This document shows positions 8,188 through 18,146 of a DNA stretch of 64,000 bases, in pieces (the stretch's first letter is position 1; each line of letters opens with the position of its first letter). The translations under genes and the position numbers were made by a program. This stretch comes from Hyphomicrobiales bacterium (lineage in GTDB: Bacteria; Pseudomonadota; Alphaproteobacteria; Rhizobiales; Beijerinckiaceae). The DNA is taken from positions 1 through 64,000 of the forward strand of contig JAGXAN010000001.1 of NCBI GenBank assembly GCA_019075865.1, read 5' to 3'. The notes beneath the pieces were generated by a model. The model was not told where the DNA came from and made no database searches. It worked only from the letters and a program-made list of their open reading frames with translations.

Positions 8188-10212
8188 ATGCCACGTCCGC
8201 TTGAAAGTTTTTCGCAAAACCGCTGGGTGGCGGGCACGGGTCCGGCTACCGCGACCTTTAATGCGGTCAATGGCGAGACAATGGCATTTGTGGGCAGTGA
8301 TGGCCTGAATTTCGCACAAATGGCCGATTACGCCCGCACAATCGGTGGGCCAGCCCTGCGCGCGCTAACCTTTCACCAGCGCGCCAAAATGCTGAAAAGC
8401 ATGGCCGAGGCCATTCTGGCCCGCAAAGAGGAATTGTACGAACTCTCCTATGCCACCGGTGCCACCCGCACCGATAGCTGGATCGACATTGAAGGTGGCA
8501 GCGGCACCCTGCATGCCTACGCCGCCAAGGGCCGCCGCGAATTGCCCGACGGCCACATTCTGGTCGATGGAGAGCCCGAAGCCCTGAGCAAGCGCGGCAG
8601 TTTCATTGGCCAGCATATTTATACGCCTTTGCAAGGCTTTGCCCTGCATATCAACGCCTTTAATTTCCCCGTCTGGGGCATGCTGGAAAAGCTCGCGCCC
8701 ACCCTGCTCGCCGGGGTTCCCGCCATCGTCAAGCCGGCGTCGGCCACCGCCTATCTCGCAGAGGCCGCCTTTCGCATTCTGGTGGAGGCGCAAATCTTGC
8801 CTGAAGGGGCGGTGCAATTGGTGGCAGGGGGTGTGGGTGATTTGTTCGACCACCTCACCGGTCAGGATGTGGTTTCCTTCACCGGTTCGGCGGCAACCGC
8901 GCAAAAGCTGCAAAGCCACCCCGTCATCGCCCGCGAATCCGTGCGCTTCGTCTCGGAGCGGGATTCGCTTAATGCGTCGATCCTTGGCCCCGATGCAGCC
9001 CCCGGCACACCCGAATTTGATCTCTTCGTCCGCGAGGTCGTGCGCGAAATGACCACCAAGGCCGGCCAGAAATGTACCGCGATCCGCCGGGCCTTCGTGC
9101 CACAAAACATGCTGGCGGCGGCGCAAGACGCGCTCAAGATGCAATTGGCCAAAGTCGTGGTCGGTGATCCGCGCCTGGCCGAGGTCACCATGGGCGCGCT
9201 CGCCAGTATGGATCAATTGCGCGATGTCCGGGCCAAAGTGGCGCAACTGGCGCAAGAATCGCAACTGGTGTTTGGCGACCCCAATCACGTGGACGCGAAG
9301 GGGGACAATGGCAACGGCGCATTCATGTCCCCCATCCTGTTGCGGCAGGATGAGCCCTGGAAGGCGCAGCACGTGCATGATGTCGAGCCCTTTGGCCCGG
9401 TTGCCACCCTGATGCCCTATACAGATCTGGCCGATGCCGTGGCACTTGCCAACCGGGGCATGGGCTCGCTGGCATTGTCGCTATTCACCTATGACAGCGC
9501 CATCGCGCGGGCTTTCATTCTTGGCACGGCCGCCTTTCATGGCCGCATCGTGATTATTGATCGCGATTGCGCGCGCGAATCGACCGGGCACGGCTCGCCT
9601 CTGCCGATGCTGGTGCATGGTGGGCCCGGCCGCGCCGGCGGCGGCGAGGAACTGGGCGGTATGCGCGGCGTCAAACATTACATGCAGCGCAGCGCCCTGC
9701 AGGGCAGTCCTCGAATCCTCTCGGCGATTGTTGAGCGGCAATTGCCGGGTGCCCCCAAACGCGAGGCGGATGTGCACCCCTTCCGCCTGCGCTTTGGCGA
9801 GTTGACCATAGGCACCACCCTGCACACCCAGTCGCGCACCATCACTTTGGCCGACATCGAGCATTTTGCGCAATTCACCGGCGATCATTTTTATGCGCAT
9901 ATGGATGAAGTGGCCGCCGCTGCCAGCCCGATTTTTGGCGGGCGCGTCGCCCATGGTTATCTTGTATTGGCCTTTGCCGCCGGGCTGTTTGTCGATCCGG
10001 CTCCCGGCCCGGTACTGGCGAATTTCGGCCTCGAGAATCTGCGCTTTACCAAGCCGGTCAAGCCAGATGACTCCATCAAAGTGGCCTTGACGGTTCGCGA
10101 AAAATCACAACGCAATCCGCAAAATGGCGAGGTAAAATGGCATGTCGAGGTAACCAACCAGGATGGAGATCTGGTCGCCAGCTATGAGTTGCTGACGCTG
10201 AATGCTATATAA
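8188..10212 (+). CDS. paaZ: bifunctional ring-opening enzyme PaaZ (ALDH-MaoC)
   Basis: A 674-residue fusion. The C-terminal MaoC-like hydratase domain (about 535-674) opens oxepin-CoA. The N-terminal aldehyde dehydrogenase domain (about 1-520) oxidises the resulting semialdehyde, giving 3-oxo-5,6-dehydrosuberyl-CoA. The catalytic pair Glu257 and Cys296 (GQKCTAIRR) is present. So are the hydratase residues Asp566 and His571 in GDHFYAHMD, each at a near-constant offset from the E. coli enzyme. It is divergent from paaI, and the start has GGGAG eight bases upstream. paaK follows after 17 bp in the same direction. Confidence 0.95.
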   Translation: MPRPLESFSQNRWVAGTGPATATFNAVNGETMAFVGSDGLNFAQMADYARTIGGPALRALTFHQRAKMLKSMAEAILARKEELYELSYATGATRTDSWIDIEGGSGTLHAYAAKGRRELPDGHILVDGEPEALSKRGSFIGQHIYTPLQGFALHINAFNFPVWGMLEKLAPTLLAGVPAIVKPASATAYLAEAAFRILVEAQILPEGAVQLVAGGVGDLFDHLTGQDVVSFTGSAATAQKLQSHPVIARESVRFVSERDSLNASILGPDAAPGTPEFDLFVREVVREMTTKAGQKCTAIRRAFVPQNMLAAAQDALKMQLAKVVVGDPRLAEVTMGALASMDQLRDVRAKVAQLAQESQLVFGDPNHVDAKGDNGNGAFMSPILLRQDEPWKAQHVHDVEPFGPVATLMPYTDLADAVALANRGMGSLALSLFTYDSAIARAFILGTAAFHGRIVIIDRDCARESTGHGSPLPMLVHGGPGRAGGGEELGGMRGVKHYMQRSALQGSPRILSAIVERQLPGAPKREADVHPFRLRFGELTIGTTLHTQSRTITLADIEHFAQFTGDHFYAHMDEVAAAASPIFGGRVAHGYLVLAFAAGLFVDPAPGPVLANFGLENLRFTKPVKPDDSIKVALTVREKSQRNPQNGEVKWHVEVTNQDGDLVASYELLTLNAI

Positions 10213-10229
10213 TGCAATAAAAATATGGG

Positions 10230-11534
10230 ATGGAAACGATGGCAAAGACAGGCTTGCATGCGATTGAGAATGCATCACTCGACGAACTTCAGGCACTGCA
10301 ACTGGCGCGGATGCAATGGTCGCTGGCACATGCCTATGAAGGCAATCCGGGCTACCGCGCCAAATTTGATGCGGCGGGCGTGCATCCGGGTGATTTGAAA
10401 TGCCTCGCCGATCTGTCGCGATTTCCCTTTACCACCAAGGCCGATCTGCGCGAGGCCTATCCCTTCGGCTTCTTTGCCGTGCCGCAGGCGCATTTGGCGC
10501 GCATCCACGCCTCTTCGGGCACCACCGGCAAGCCTACGGTTGTGGGTTATACCCGCGAGGATATTGAAACCTGGACGCAACTGGTGGCGCGCTCGATTTA
10601 TGCGGCGGGCGGACGCGCCGGCATGAAAGTGCATGTCGCCTATGGCTATGGCCTGTTTACCGGTGGCCTTGGAGCCCATTACGGCGCAGAGGCGCTGGGG
10701 TGCACCGTCATTCCGGTTTCGGGTGGCCAAACCGAGCGACAGGTGCAGTTGATCAATGATTTTTGCCCCGAAATCATCATGGTAACGCCAAGTTACATGC
10801 TGGCCATATCGGATGAGTTTCACCGGCAGGGCCTCGACCCGCGTGCCTCCTCGCTCAAGATCGGGATTTTCGGGGCCGAACCCTGGACCGAGTCGATCCG
10901 CACGGAAATCCAGAAGGCTTTCGCGATTGACGCCGTGGATATTTATGGCCTGTCCGAGGTGATCGGCCCCGGCGTGGCCTCCGAATGCGTCGAGACCAAG
11001 GATGGCCCAACCATTTGGGAGGATCATTTCTACCCCGAAATCATCGATCCCCTGACCGGAGAAGTGCTACCCGATGGCAGCGAGGGCGAACTGGTATTCA
11101 CCTCCCTCACCAAACAGGCCATGCCGGTCATCCGCTATCGCACCCGCGATCTGACGACCCTCTTGCCCGGCACCGCCCGCACCATGCGCCGCATGGCCAA
11201 GATCACCGGCCGCTCCGATGACATGATGATCATCCGCGGTGTCAACGTATTTCCCAGCCAGATCGAGGAGCACGTTGTGGCCTGCGCCAGCCTGGCACCG
11301 CATTACCAGATTGAACTCACCCGTCCCAAACGCCTCGATCAGATCAAGCTGATTGTTGAAAGCCGGGAAGGAGCGAGCGCCCAAACCTATGAACGCGAAG
11401 GCGCGCACCTTTGCGAGCGCATCAAGACACTGATTGGCATATCCGTGGAACTCGAAATCCGCAGTCCGGGCGCTTTGCCCCGCTCGCAAGGCAAGGCTGT
11501 GCACGTCTTTGACCGCCGGCCAAAACACAGCTGA
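10230..11534 (+). CDS. paaK: phenylacetate-CoA ligase
   Basis: AMP-forming ligase (434 aa) that activates phenylacetate with ATP and CoA at the head of the pathway. The P-loop-like ATP motif SSGTTGKPT spans residues 95-103. YGLSEVIGPG (adenine/substrate pocket) and the hinge motif TGRSDDMMIIRGVNVFP are both intact, followed by the small C-terminal PaaK domain ending in GKAVHVFDRR. A second ATG three codons later (10239) is an alternative start. It is co-directional with paaZ, with 17 bp between, so probably one transcript. It converges on the TetR gene, with 7 bp between the two coding ends. Confidence 0.95.
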   Translation: METMAKTGLHAIENASLDELQALQLARMQWSLAHAYEGNPGYRAKFDAAGVHPGDLKCLADLSRFPFTTKADLREAYPFGFFAVPQAHLARIHASSGTTGKPTVVGYTREDIETWTQLVARSIYAAGGRAGMKVHVAYGYGLFTGGLGAHYGAEALGCTVIPVSGGQTERQVQLINDFCPEIIMVTPSYMLAISDEFHRQGLDPRASSLKIGIFGAEPWTESIRTEIQKAFAIDAVDIYGLSEVIGPGVASECVETKDGPTIWEDHFYPEIIDPLTGEVLPDGSEGELVFTSLTKQAMPVIRYRTRDLTTLLPGTARTMRRMAKITGRSDDMMIIRGVNVFPSQIEEHVVACASLAPHYQIELTRPKRLDQIKLIVESREGASAQTYEREGAHLCERIKTLIGISVELEIRSPGALPRSQGKAVHVFDRRPKHS

Positions 11535-11541
11535 TTTTGCG

Positions 11542-12186
11542 TCAGATCTGGCGCATTCGCGGATTGGGCACCCCGGTTTTCAAAGATGCCACGTCCAGGC
11601 CCCCGACGCCATCCAGCATGATCGTGGTAGCCAGCTTGGCCAATTGCTGCGGGCTGATGGCCCCATCGGCATGAAACCAGTTTTTCGTCCAGTTGATCAT
11701 GCCAAACAGCAGCATGGTGACCGCGGTAAGCTGCTTTTTGTCGTTGGCCAAGGCCGGATGAATATCGGCCAGCAGTTTCGACACCGCTGCCACGAGCTGG
11801 CGCTGTTGGCCGACAATCGCCTCGCGGCGCGCGTCGGGCAGATATTCCAACTCGTCCAGCAACACTTTCTGCCGGCTTTTGGCACCCATATAAAGCGCGA
11901 TGAAACGGCCGATCAGTTCATCCAATTGGGCGCGCGGGCTGCCACTGCCTTTTTCGAGCGTCTCAACCATTTCGGCCAAGGCTTCCACATGCGACGCCAT
12001 AACCTCGTAAAGAATATCTTCTTTGGAAGGATAATAGTGATAAATCAAGGATTTGGAGGTCTTGCAGGCCGCTGCCAGCTCGGCAATGGATGCGCCGTTG
12101 AAGCCTTTGCGCGCAAATAATTCGGCGGCATGGTCCAAAATAGCTTCGCGCCGCTGGTCATAGTCGGATGCTTGTGTTCTTGCCAT
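11542..12186 (-). CDS. TetR-family regulator, likely PaaR
   Basis: A 214-residue TetR/AcrR protein. The N-terminal helix-turn-helix (about residues 14-60) reads AELFARKGFNGASIAELA then KTSKSLIYHYYPSKEDIL, a strong family match. The C-terminal domain is the ligand-binding region, with a DELEYLPDARR motif. It stands directly after paaK in a phenylacetate locus, where related bacteria keep PaaR, a phenylacetyl-CoA-responsive repressor. No copy of the paaA palindrome is visible before this gene, so autoregulation is not supported. The regulatory role is inferred from context. Confidence 0.8.
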   Translation of the reverse strand: MARTQASDYDQRREAILDHAAELFARKGFNGASIAELAAACKTSKSLIYHYYPSKEDILYEVMASHVEALAEMVETLEKGSGSPRAQLDELIGRFIALYMGAKSRQKVLLDELEYLPDARREAIVGQQRQLVAAVSKLLADIHPALANDKKQLTAVTMLLFGMINWTKNWFHADGAISPQQLAKLATTIMLDGVGGLDVASLKTGVPNPRMRQI

Positions 12187-12325
12187 TCCCCAACCGCGCC
12201 CACTGCCTTCTCAATTTCTCCACTTTCGCATAGCATAGCGACAGGGCAAGACCAAATTCACGCCGCCGCGCCAACGGCAATTTTCCAAAAGCGGCGGGCT
12301 TGCAGGGCGCTTGGAGTAACAGGGT

Positions 12326-12751
12326 ATGGATATCGTCATTTATCACAACGCCAATTGCGGCACGTCGCGCAATGTCCTGGGCCTCATTCGCAATGCCGGC
12401 ATTGAACCGCATGTGGTTGAATATCTGAAGTCGCCGCCCTCGCGCGCCATGCTGGAGCAATTGCTGGCCCGTATGGGCATCTCGGCCCGGGATCTGCTAC
12501 GCCAGAAGGGCACCCCCTATGACGAGTTGAAGCTCGACAACCCGGCTTTGAGCGAGGATGATCTGATCACCGCCATGCTCAAACACCCGGTGTTGATCAA
12601 TCGCCCAATCGTGGTTTCCCCCAAGGGGGTGCGTTTGTGCCGCCCTTCCGAGGCGGTGCTGGACTTGCTGCCAGCGCAGCAAGGGCCATTCAAGAAGGAA
12701 GATGGAGAGCGCGTGGTTGATGATTCCGGGCGGCCAACCGCGCGCGTTTAA
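12326..12751 (+). CDS. arsC: ArsC-family arsenate reductase (glutaredoxin type)
   Basis: A 141-residue thioredoxin-fold reductase. Catalytic Cys11 sits in NANCGTSRN. The oxyanion-binding arginines Arg59, Arg93 and Arg106 sit exactly one position earlier than Arg60, Arg94 and Arg107 of plasmid R773 ArsC, so glutaredoxin-linked arsenate reduction is plausible. No arsenite pump or ArsR gene is nearby, so this lone copy may be a housekeeping paralogue. It is divergent from the TetR gene across 139 bp, with GGAG nine bases before the ATG. Confidence 0.85.
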   Translation: MDIVIYHNANCGTSRNVLGLIRNAGIEPHVVEYLKSPPSRAMLEQLLARMGISARDLLRQKGTPYDELKLDNPALSEDDLITAMLKHPVLINRPIVVSPKGVRLCRPSEAVLDLLPAQQGPFKKEDGERVVDDSGRPTARV

Positions 12752-13200
12752 GGCGGCACACGTGCCGGTTTACGTCAATATTTGCAATAAGATACCAGAT
12801 GAGTTTGGTGAAACGGATGTCGATCCAATTTATAGCCGAAGCACCTGTTCCTGCAAATTTCGCCGGGCGTAAGTTTTGATGTAAATTCAGTGCAATTTGG
12901 GCTACACAGGAATGTATTATTGACAGGATATAGAATATCCACTCAAATGCAGGTGCGCGTTAAAATAGATTATATTGCATATACGTTCTTGACCCGTTTC
13001 TGATGCCTGTTGCAGGCGTCACGCAAATGTCGCTTTTCACCCGATTTCCCGGGCGGTGACATGAGAGGGGGCGATGCATGTGCATTTTTCTGGAAATTGT
13101 GCCGCAATGCGCGCTGGCGTTGCCAACGTCCACCGCAGCCTTTGCAAGCCTCTCCCAAATTTGGCCCGCCAAGCCTTGAAACGGATGGGGATGCCGGGCC
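12752..13200 (+). other. 449-bp intergenic region before cyclase gene
   Basis: No convincing gene is seen. A short perfect inverted repeat right after arsC (CGGCAC at 12754-12759, GTGCCG at 12762-12767) could be a weak terminator, but it lacks a T tract. The region holds one promoter-like sequence (see 12920-12948) and a small hairpin, GCCTG-TTG-CAGGC at 13005-13017. The stretch from about 12770 to 12980 is noticeably AT-richer than its surroundings. Confidence 0.6.
12920..12948 (+). promoter_or_regulatory. candidate promoter with palindromic spacer
   Basis: TTGACA (12920-12925), a perfect -35 box, is followed after 17 bp by TCAAAT (12943-12948, 4/6). The spacer itself starts with the inverted repeat GGATAT-AGA-ATATCC (12926-12940), placed where a repressor would bind. 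It would drive the cyclase/AAA gene with a leader of roughly 245 bases. Prediction only. Confidence 0.45.
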
Positions 13201-16200
13201 ATGAGCGCAAATCTGCCAAAATTGCCGGATCTGGCCCAATGGCTCGAAACATTGGGCCTCGCCGAATATTTGCCGGTGTTCCAGGACAATCATATTGAAC
13301 TTGGGCTGCTGCCAAGCCTGACAGCCGAGGATCTGCGTGAAATTGGCATAGTTTCGGTGGGGCACCGGCGGCGGCTGCTCGATGCACTCAAACAGCTGGA
13401 AGCGCAGGAAGGCGATGTCGCCCGAACCCCGCCCAAAGCAAAGCCCGCCGCGCAATGGCGACCGATCACCCTGATCTATTGCGATCTGGTGGGCTCGACC
13501 GCCTTGGCCGAAAGCATTGATCCCGAAGAGTTGCGCTTGTTTATTGCCAATTTCCGGGCAACACTGACGCGCGTCATCCAAAAATATCAAGGCACAGTCG
13601 CGCAATATCTGGGGGATGGCATTGTCGCCTGTTTTGGCTACCCGCAAGTGTTTGGCTATGACGCAGAACGCGCCGTGCGTGCCGGGCTGGAAATTTTGGT
13701 CGAAATCGCCAACCTGCCGCCGCTCGAAGGTCAACAGGTACAGGTGCGCATTGGTGCGGCCACCGGCCATGCCATCATCGGCCAAACCCGTGACCAAGGC
13801 GGGCTGACGCTGGAGGGCGCAATTGGTGCCGTGCCCATACTGGCCGCCCATGTGCAGGCGGTGGCTACGCCTGGAAGCCTCGTCATAGCCGCATCCACCC
13901 ACCGCCTTCTGGGGCAATTATTTGAGTGCCGTGACCTCGGCTCGTTCAAATTCAAGGGCATAGCCAAACGCGTGCCGATTTGGCAGGTCTTGGGTGAAAG
14001 AAATGCCAAGAGTCGCTTCGAAGCTATGCGCATTCGCCACGCCGAATTGCCGATGGTGGGACGCGATCATGAAGTGGCGCTGCTTTCGCAGCGGCTCGCC
14101 GTCGCAAAGCAGGGGCAGGGCCAGATTGTCGTAGTGATCGGCGAGTCCGGCATGGGCAAGTCGCGCCTCGTGAAAGAAGCCTTCAGCGCCGGGTCGCGCG
14201 GCGATGGTGAGCCCCTCATCCTGCAATGCACGCCTTTTTACCGTTCGTCCGCCTTCCATCCGCTGCGTACTTATTTCGAGCGCGCCTTGCAATTGGGCTC
14301 GACCGAAGCTTCCAATCAGGGGGCGGCGGCGCGCTTGCAGGCGTTTCTGGCCGGCTTGTGGCCGACTTTGCCCGAAGAGGTGGTGCTCCTGTGTGAATTT
14401 CTGGCGATCGCTCCGCCCGAAAGCCTCATCAAGGAGCGATCAAACCTCGATGACCTGAACCCGACCGAGAAGCGCATGCGCACCATTCGTGCCTTGCTGG
14501 CGTTTCTGCAAGCGATGGCGGCGCGTGCCCCGGTGTTTGTCATTGAGGACATCCACTGGATGGATCCTTCCAGCCACGAACTCATGGCCAGCTTTGTCAA
14601 GATCCAGCGCCATTTGCCAATCCTGATGGTGGCAACCATGCGATCCGGCCATTTGCCGGATTGGCTGAGTTCTCCCCATGTCCGCACGTTGACGCTGGAG
14701 CGCCTGTTTTCCGAGGACGTGCGCCAACTGGTCGCGGCGATGGCTGCGCCGGAAATACTCGACATGCCGGTGCTGGATGCCATTGTCGAGCGTTCGGATG
14801 GTGTGCCGATCTTTGCCGAGGAATTGACACGCGGCTATATCGAGCAGGAGGTGCGCGGCCCCGCCAATGGACTTGAACCGGCTGATATCCCATCCACACT
14901 TACGGGCTCACTGCTGGCCCGCCTCGATGGCCTGGAATTCGGACGCCACATTGCCTGCACCGCTTCTGTATTGACCCGCGAATTTCCGGTGCCATTATTG
15001 CTGGCGGCTTCACCGCAGAGCGAGGCGGAAACCCGCCTTGGCCTGCACGAGTTGCTGAACTCCGGTGTGTTGGTGCCGGGCCATAGCCGCTTTGGTGAGA
15101 CCCTTGCTTTCCGCCATAGCCTGGTGCGCGATGCTGCCTATCAATTATTGCTTCGCAAAGACCGTATGGAACTGCACCGCAAGGTCGCACATATCATTGA
15201 GACGCAATTTGCCGATGTTGCCTCAACCATTCCGTTTGCCCTCGCCTACCAATGGGAGCGCGGCGGCGAACTGGTGCGCGCGGCCACCGAATGGGAGCGT
15301 GCCGGCAATTTGGCCGCCAAGCGCTCCGATTATGGCGAAGCGATCGTCTATTTCAAAAACGCCATCGCCGCCAATGCGCGCCTCGAACCAGACTTGGCGC
15401 GCGACGAGCGCGAAATGACCTATCGTCTCGCGCTGGTAACGCCATTGGTTGCCGCCAATGGCTTTGGCGGCAGCGGCGTAAGCGATGAAATTGAAATCGC
15501 CACGCGCATCAGCCGCAGGCTGGGCAAGGTTTCGCAGATAGTCCCGGCGCTCACCGTCAAATGGGGCGGCCTTGGCAACATTGTCAGCATCGATTCCAAT
15601 CTGGAACTGGCGCGCCAGATTTATGACCTGTCGCAATCCGGCGCCATGCTCGATCGCTTGCTGGGGTTGCGGGTTTTGGGCACCAGCCTGTTTTTCAAAG
15701 GCGCGTTTCGCGAGGCGCTCACGCATCTGATGAAAGTCATGGAACTCTATGTTCCGCAGCGCGATGACGCCGAAATATTCCGCGTCGGGCCATCTAACCA
15801 AATCATCAATACCATGATCGGCATAGCCCAGACGCTGGCGATCATGGATGATCCGGAAGGCGCGCATTTGTGGCAAAAGCGCTGTCTGGACAAGGCGGAA
15901 GAAATTGGCGAGGTCAATCCGCAATTCAATGCGCTGGTGTTTGGCGGCTGCCTTACCGCCTATATCGGGCAAGACGATAGCGCCCTTGGCTATTTTGCCG
16001 CAAAATTGCACGATCTGTTATTGAGCCATGATTTGCCGTTCTGGCGCGGTCACACGCATTTGTTTGCCGGTATTGCCTTGGTGCTGCAGGGGCGAAACGA
16101 AGAAGGCTTTCGCCAGGCCCTTGCCGGAATCGAACAATTGGATGAAGTCCGGGCATTTTCCAATGCCTGGCCGATCCTGCTGGCGGATGCCGCCGTCCGT

Positions 16201-16503
16201 TATGGTCGCCCCGACATTTGCGAAGCCATGCTGACACGCTCGCAAAGCGTTCGCCACCAGGGCTATATGTATCTGGGTGCGGAATTTCACCGGATTCGCG
16301 GGCGTCTGCACCTCTTGAAGGAGGGTGACGTCAAGCGCGCCCACGAGCAATTCAAGCTGGCGCTGGAATTGGCGACGGGGCAGGGCGCTTCCCGGTTTGC
16401 GCGCAATGCCTGTCAGGAAATCGAAAATCTGAAAGCCATGACCGGCAAACGGATGGCGTCGAAACAAGCTAAAAAATCGCGATCCATCCGCAATCTGGAT
16501 TAA
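13201..16503 (+). CDS. SAM-domain adenylate cyclase/AAA ATPase/TPR protein
   Basis: A 1100-residue signalling protein. Its order is SAM domain (about 8-68, [20 protein letters not shown]), class III nucleotide cyclase (about 85-265), AAA/NACHT-like ATPase (about 285-560), then a long helical, TPR-like tail. Both metal-binding aspartates of the cyclase are present: Asp95 in IYCDLVGST and Asp139 in [10 protein letters not shown]. The Walker A GESGMGKS spans Gly314 to Ser321, and Walker B is [11 protein letters not shown]. It probably makes cAMP under control of the ATPase/TPR part, as in the MalT-like cyclase-ATPase family; its signal is unknown. The stop overlaps the convergent queC stop by 4 bp. 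Confidence 0.88.
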   Translation: MSANLPKLPDLAQWLETLGLAEYLPVFQDNHIELGLLPSLTAEDLREIGIVSVGHRRRLLDALKQLEAQEGDVARTPPKAKPAAQWRPITLIYCDLVGSTALAESIDPEELRLFIANFRATLTRVIQKYQGTVAQYLGDGIVACFGYPQVFGYDAERAVRAGLEILVEIANLPPLEGQQVQVRIGAATGHAIIGQTRDQGGLTLEGAIGAVPILAAHVQAVATPGSLVIAASTHRLLGQLFECRDLGSFKFKGIAKRVPIWQVLGERNAKSRFEAMRIRHAELPMVGRDHEVALLSQRLAVAKQGQGQIVVVIGESGMGKSRLVKEAFSAGSRGDGEPLILQCTPFYRSSAFHPLRTYFERALQLGSTEASNQGAAARLQAFLAGLWPTLPEEVVLLCEFLAIAPPESLIKERSNLDDLNPTEKRMRTIRALLAFLQAMAARAPVFVIEDIHWMDPSSHELMASFVKIQRHLPILMVATMRSGHLPDWLSSPHVRTLTLERLFSEDVRQLVAAMAAPEILDMPVLDAIVERSDGVPIFAEELTRGYIEQEVRGPANGLEPADIPSTLTGSLLARLDGLEFGRHIACTASVLTREFPVPLLLAASPQSEAETRLGLHELLNSGVLVPGHSRFGETLAFRHSLVRDAAYQLLLRKDRMELHRKVAHIIETQFADVASTIPFALAYQWERGGELVRAATEWERAGNLAAKRSDYGEAIVYFKNAIAANARLEPDLARDEREMTYRLALVTPLVAANGFGGSGVSDEIEIATRISRRLGKVSQIVPALTVKWGGLGNIVSIDSNLELARQIYDLSQSGAMLDRLLGLRVLGTSLFFKGAFREALTHLMKVMELYVPQRDDAEIFRVGPSNQIINTMIGIAQTLAIMDDPEGAHLWQKRCLDKAEEIGEVNPQFNALVFGGCLTAYIGQDDSALGYFAAKLHDLLLSHDLPFWRGHTHLFAGIALVLQGRNEEGFRQALAGIEQLDEVRAFSNAWPILLADAAVRYGRPDICEAMLTRSQSVRHQGYMYLGAEFHRIRGRLHLLKEGDVKRAHEQFKLALELATGQGASRFARNACQEIENLKAMTGKRMASKQAKKSRSIRNLD

Positions 16504-17195
16504 GCCTCGGCGCGGTAGATTTCCCAGCCCTTTGCCCGCAACGCGCAGGCCGGACAGGTGCCGCAGCCATATCCCCACGCATGCCGCACCTGGCGCTCGC
16601 CGAGGTAGCAGGTATGGGTTTCCTCCACCACCAGTTCCACCAGCGCGTCGCCGCCCAGATCGTGCGCCATCTTCCAGGTTGCGGCTTTGTCGATCCACAT
16701 CAAGGGCGTGTGGATCACGAATCGGGTCTCCATGCCAAGGTTGAGCGCCACCTGCAATGCCTTCATCGTGTCATCACGGCAATCCGGATAGCCGGAAAAA
16801 TCTGTTTCGCAGACACCGGTCACCAGATGCCGCGCGCCCCTGCGAAACGCCAGCGCTGCTGCAAACGTCATGAAAACCAGGTTGCGTCCGGGCACGAAAG
16901 TGTTGGGCAGGCCATTGTCGGCCATGGCAATCCCGACTTCGCGGGTCAATGCGGTGTCGCTGACCTGTCCGAGCACCTTAAGGTCGAGGAGATGATCCTC
17001 CCCGAGCTTCTTCGCCCAATGCGGAAATTGCTGGCGAATGGATTGCAGCACCGGCCCGCGCTGGGTCAGTTCGACAGCGTGACGCTGTCCGTAATCGAAG
17101 CCAAGGGTTTCGACATGGTCGAAGCGCTCCAAGGCATAGGCGAGACAAGTGGTCGAGTCCTGCCCGCCCGAAAACAGCACCAGCGCTTTTTCCAT
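16500..17195 (-). CDS. queC: 7-cyano-7-deazaguanine synthase QueC
   Basis: A 231-residue ATP-dependent enzyme that converts carboxydeazaguanine to preQ0 for queuosine synthesis. The PP-loop SGGQDS is at residues 9-14. The zinc site uses Cys196, Cys211, Cys214 and Cys217 near the C-terminus (GCGTCPAC). An upstream GTG (17210) with its own GGAAACGA would add five residues; the ATG giving the usual [11 protein letters not shown] start is preferred. queD and queE are not adjacent. The coding end overlaps the cyclase gene tail-to-tail. Confidence 0.93.
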   Translation of the reverse strand: MEKALVLFSGGQDSTTCLAYALERFDHVETLGFDYGQRHAVELTQRGPVLQSIRQQFPHWAKKLGEDHLLDLKVLGQVSDTALTREVGIAMADNGLPNTFVPGRNLVFMTFAAALAFRRGARHLVTGVCETDFSGYPDCRDDTMKALQVALNLGMETRFVIHTPLMWIDKAATWKMAHDLGGDALVELVVEETHTCYLGERQVRHAWGYGCGTCPACALRAKGWEIYRAEA

Positions 17196-17272
17196 GTTCA
17201 AATTCCACACTCGTTTCCAATGCCGGGAAACGGCACCTTTACGGCATCAGAGTCAAGATCGAATGCGCAGGC

Positions 17273-17554
17273 TTAGTGCACGCTCACCATGTGCAATTCG
17301 TGTTCCCACGCATTGGCGATGGCTGCATCGCGCGAGTCGGTCAGCAGAATGGGGGTTCCATCGGCTGCCAGCAGGGCGAACAATTGCAGGCCTGGCGCGA
17401 TGCTGGGAGCCTGCGGAAACAATTCCGCGACATCCTCAGACCGGATCGGCTTCACATAAGCCAAAGCCCCGTCACCCAGATGCGCAAATTGCTCCGGCGT
17501 CATCAGGGACAGGCTTTCAGGGGTGGAAATAGCAACCTTGTTATCTATTACCAT
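17273..17554 (-). CDS. DUF1150 family protein
   Basis: A 93-residue acidic protein of the alphaproteobacterial DUF1150 family; the function is unknown. It starts MVIDNKVAISTPESL, chosen over a longer frame because GGAG lies eight bases before the ATG at 17554. The core GDGALAYVKPIRSEDVAELF is typical of the family. It sits 57 bp downstream of hsp20 on the same strand, the arrangement common in Rhizobiales, so co-expression with the heat-shock gene is likely. Confidence 0.82.
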   Translation of the reverse strand: MVIDNKVAISTPESLSLMTPEQFAHLGDGALAYVKPIRSEDVAELFPQAPSIAPGLQLFALLAADGTPILLTDSRDAAIANAWEHELHMVSVH

Positions 17555-17611
17555 GACTTTCACTCCATTTGCGCGGCACCCGTTTGGGAACCCGCTTGCG
17601 GTGCGCACCTT

Positions 17612-18040
17612 TTAGTCTCGCACCATAATGTTAATACGTTGCACAACACGTTCAGGTTCCGGCCGAATTAAATCAATGCACAAAAGGCCATTGATCATAT
17701 CCGCCCCAAGTACGCGCATGCCCTCTGCCAACAGGAAGGATCGTTGAAACTGACGCGCCGCGATTCCGCGATGCAAATATTGCCGGGTCTTGTCATCCAC
17801 CTGACGGCCCCGGATCACCAACTGGTTTTCCTCAAGGGTTATGTCGAGCTGGTCACGGGTAAAACCTGCAACCGCCAGCGTGATGCGCAAATGCTCGGGC
17901 TGCTCGCCCTCGCGCGCCACGCGCTCGATATTGTAAGGGGGGTAACCATCCGACCCGGTTCGGGTCGCACGATCCAAAGCCCGCTCTATGTCGTCAAATC
18001 CCAATAGAAAGGGCGAATTCAAACTCGGCACACGTGTCAT
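17612..18040 (-). CDS. Hsp20/alpha-crystallin small heat-shock protein
   Basis: A 142-residue small chaperone that holds unfolding proteins in the cytoplasm. The alpha-crystallin domain runs from about residue 35 to 130, with YPPYNIER at its start, LRITLAVAGFTRDQLDITLEEN split over beta strands 3-5, and GLLCIDLIRPEPE at its end. The N-terminal PFLLGFDDIERALDRA is characteristic of IbpA-like proteins of alphaproteobacteria. AGGGG lies upstream of the ATG. A ROSE-type RNA thermometer is common before such genes, but I could not confirm one here. Confidence 0.9.
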   Translation of the reverse strand: MTRVPSLNSPFLLGFDDIERALDRATRTGSDGYPPYNIERVAREGEQPEHLRITLAVAGFTRDQLDITLEENQLVIRGRQVDDKTRQYLHRGIAARQFQRSFLLAEGMRVLGADMINGLLCIDLIRPEPERVVQRINIMVRD

Positions 18041-18146
18041 AGCGAAGCCCCTGAGGCACTCCCGATGCGGACCCCGAATGGCGATCCGCGAGTCTGAATA
18101 TGGCGAACCTCAAGGCGGTTTCAAGTCCCGCCCGCAACGCCCGCCT

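Noticed and set aside
17196-17272. preQ1 riboswitch before queC
   Set aside because: A small ATGCCG/CGGCAT pairing exists but lacks the preQ1 aptamer core.
18041-18146. ROSE-type RNA thermometer before hsp20
   Set aside because: The expected anti-Shine-Dalgarno pairing could not be identified by eye; a folding calculation would be needed.
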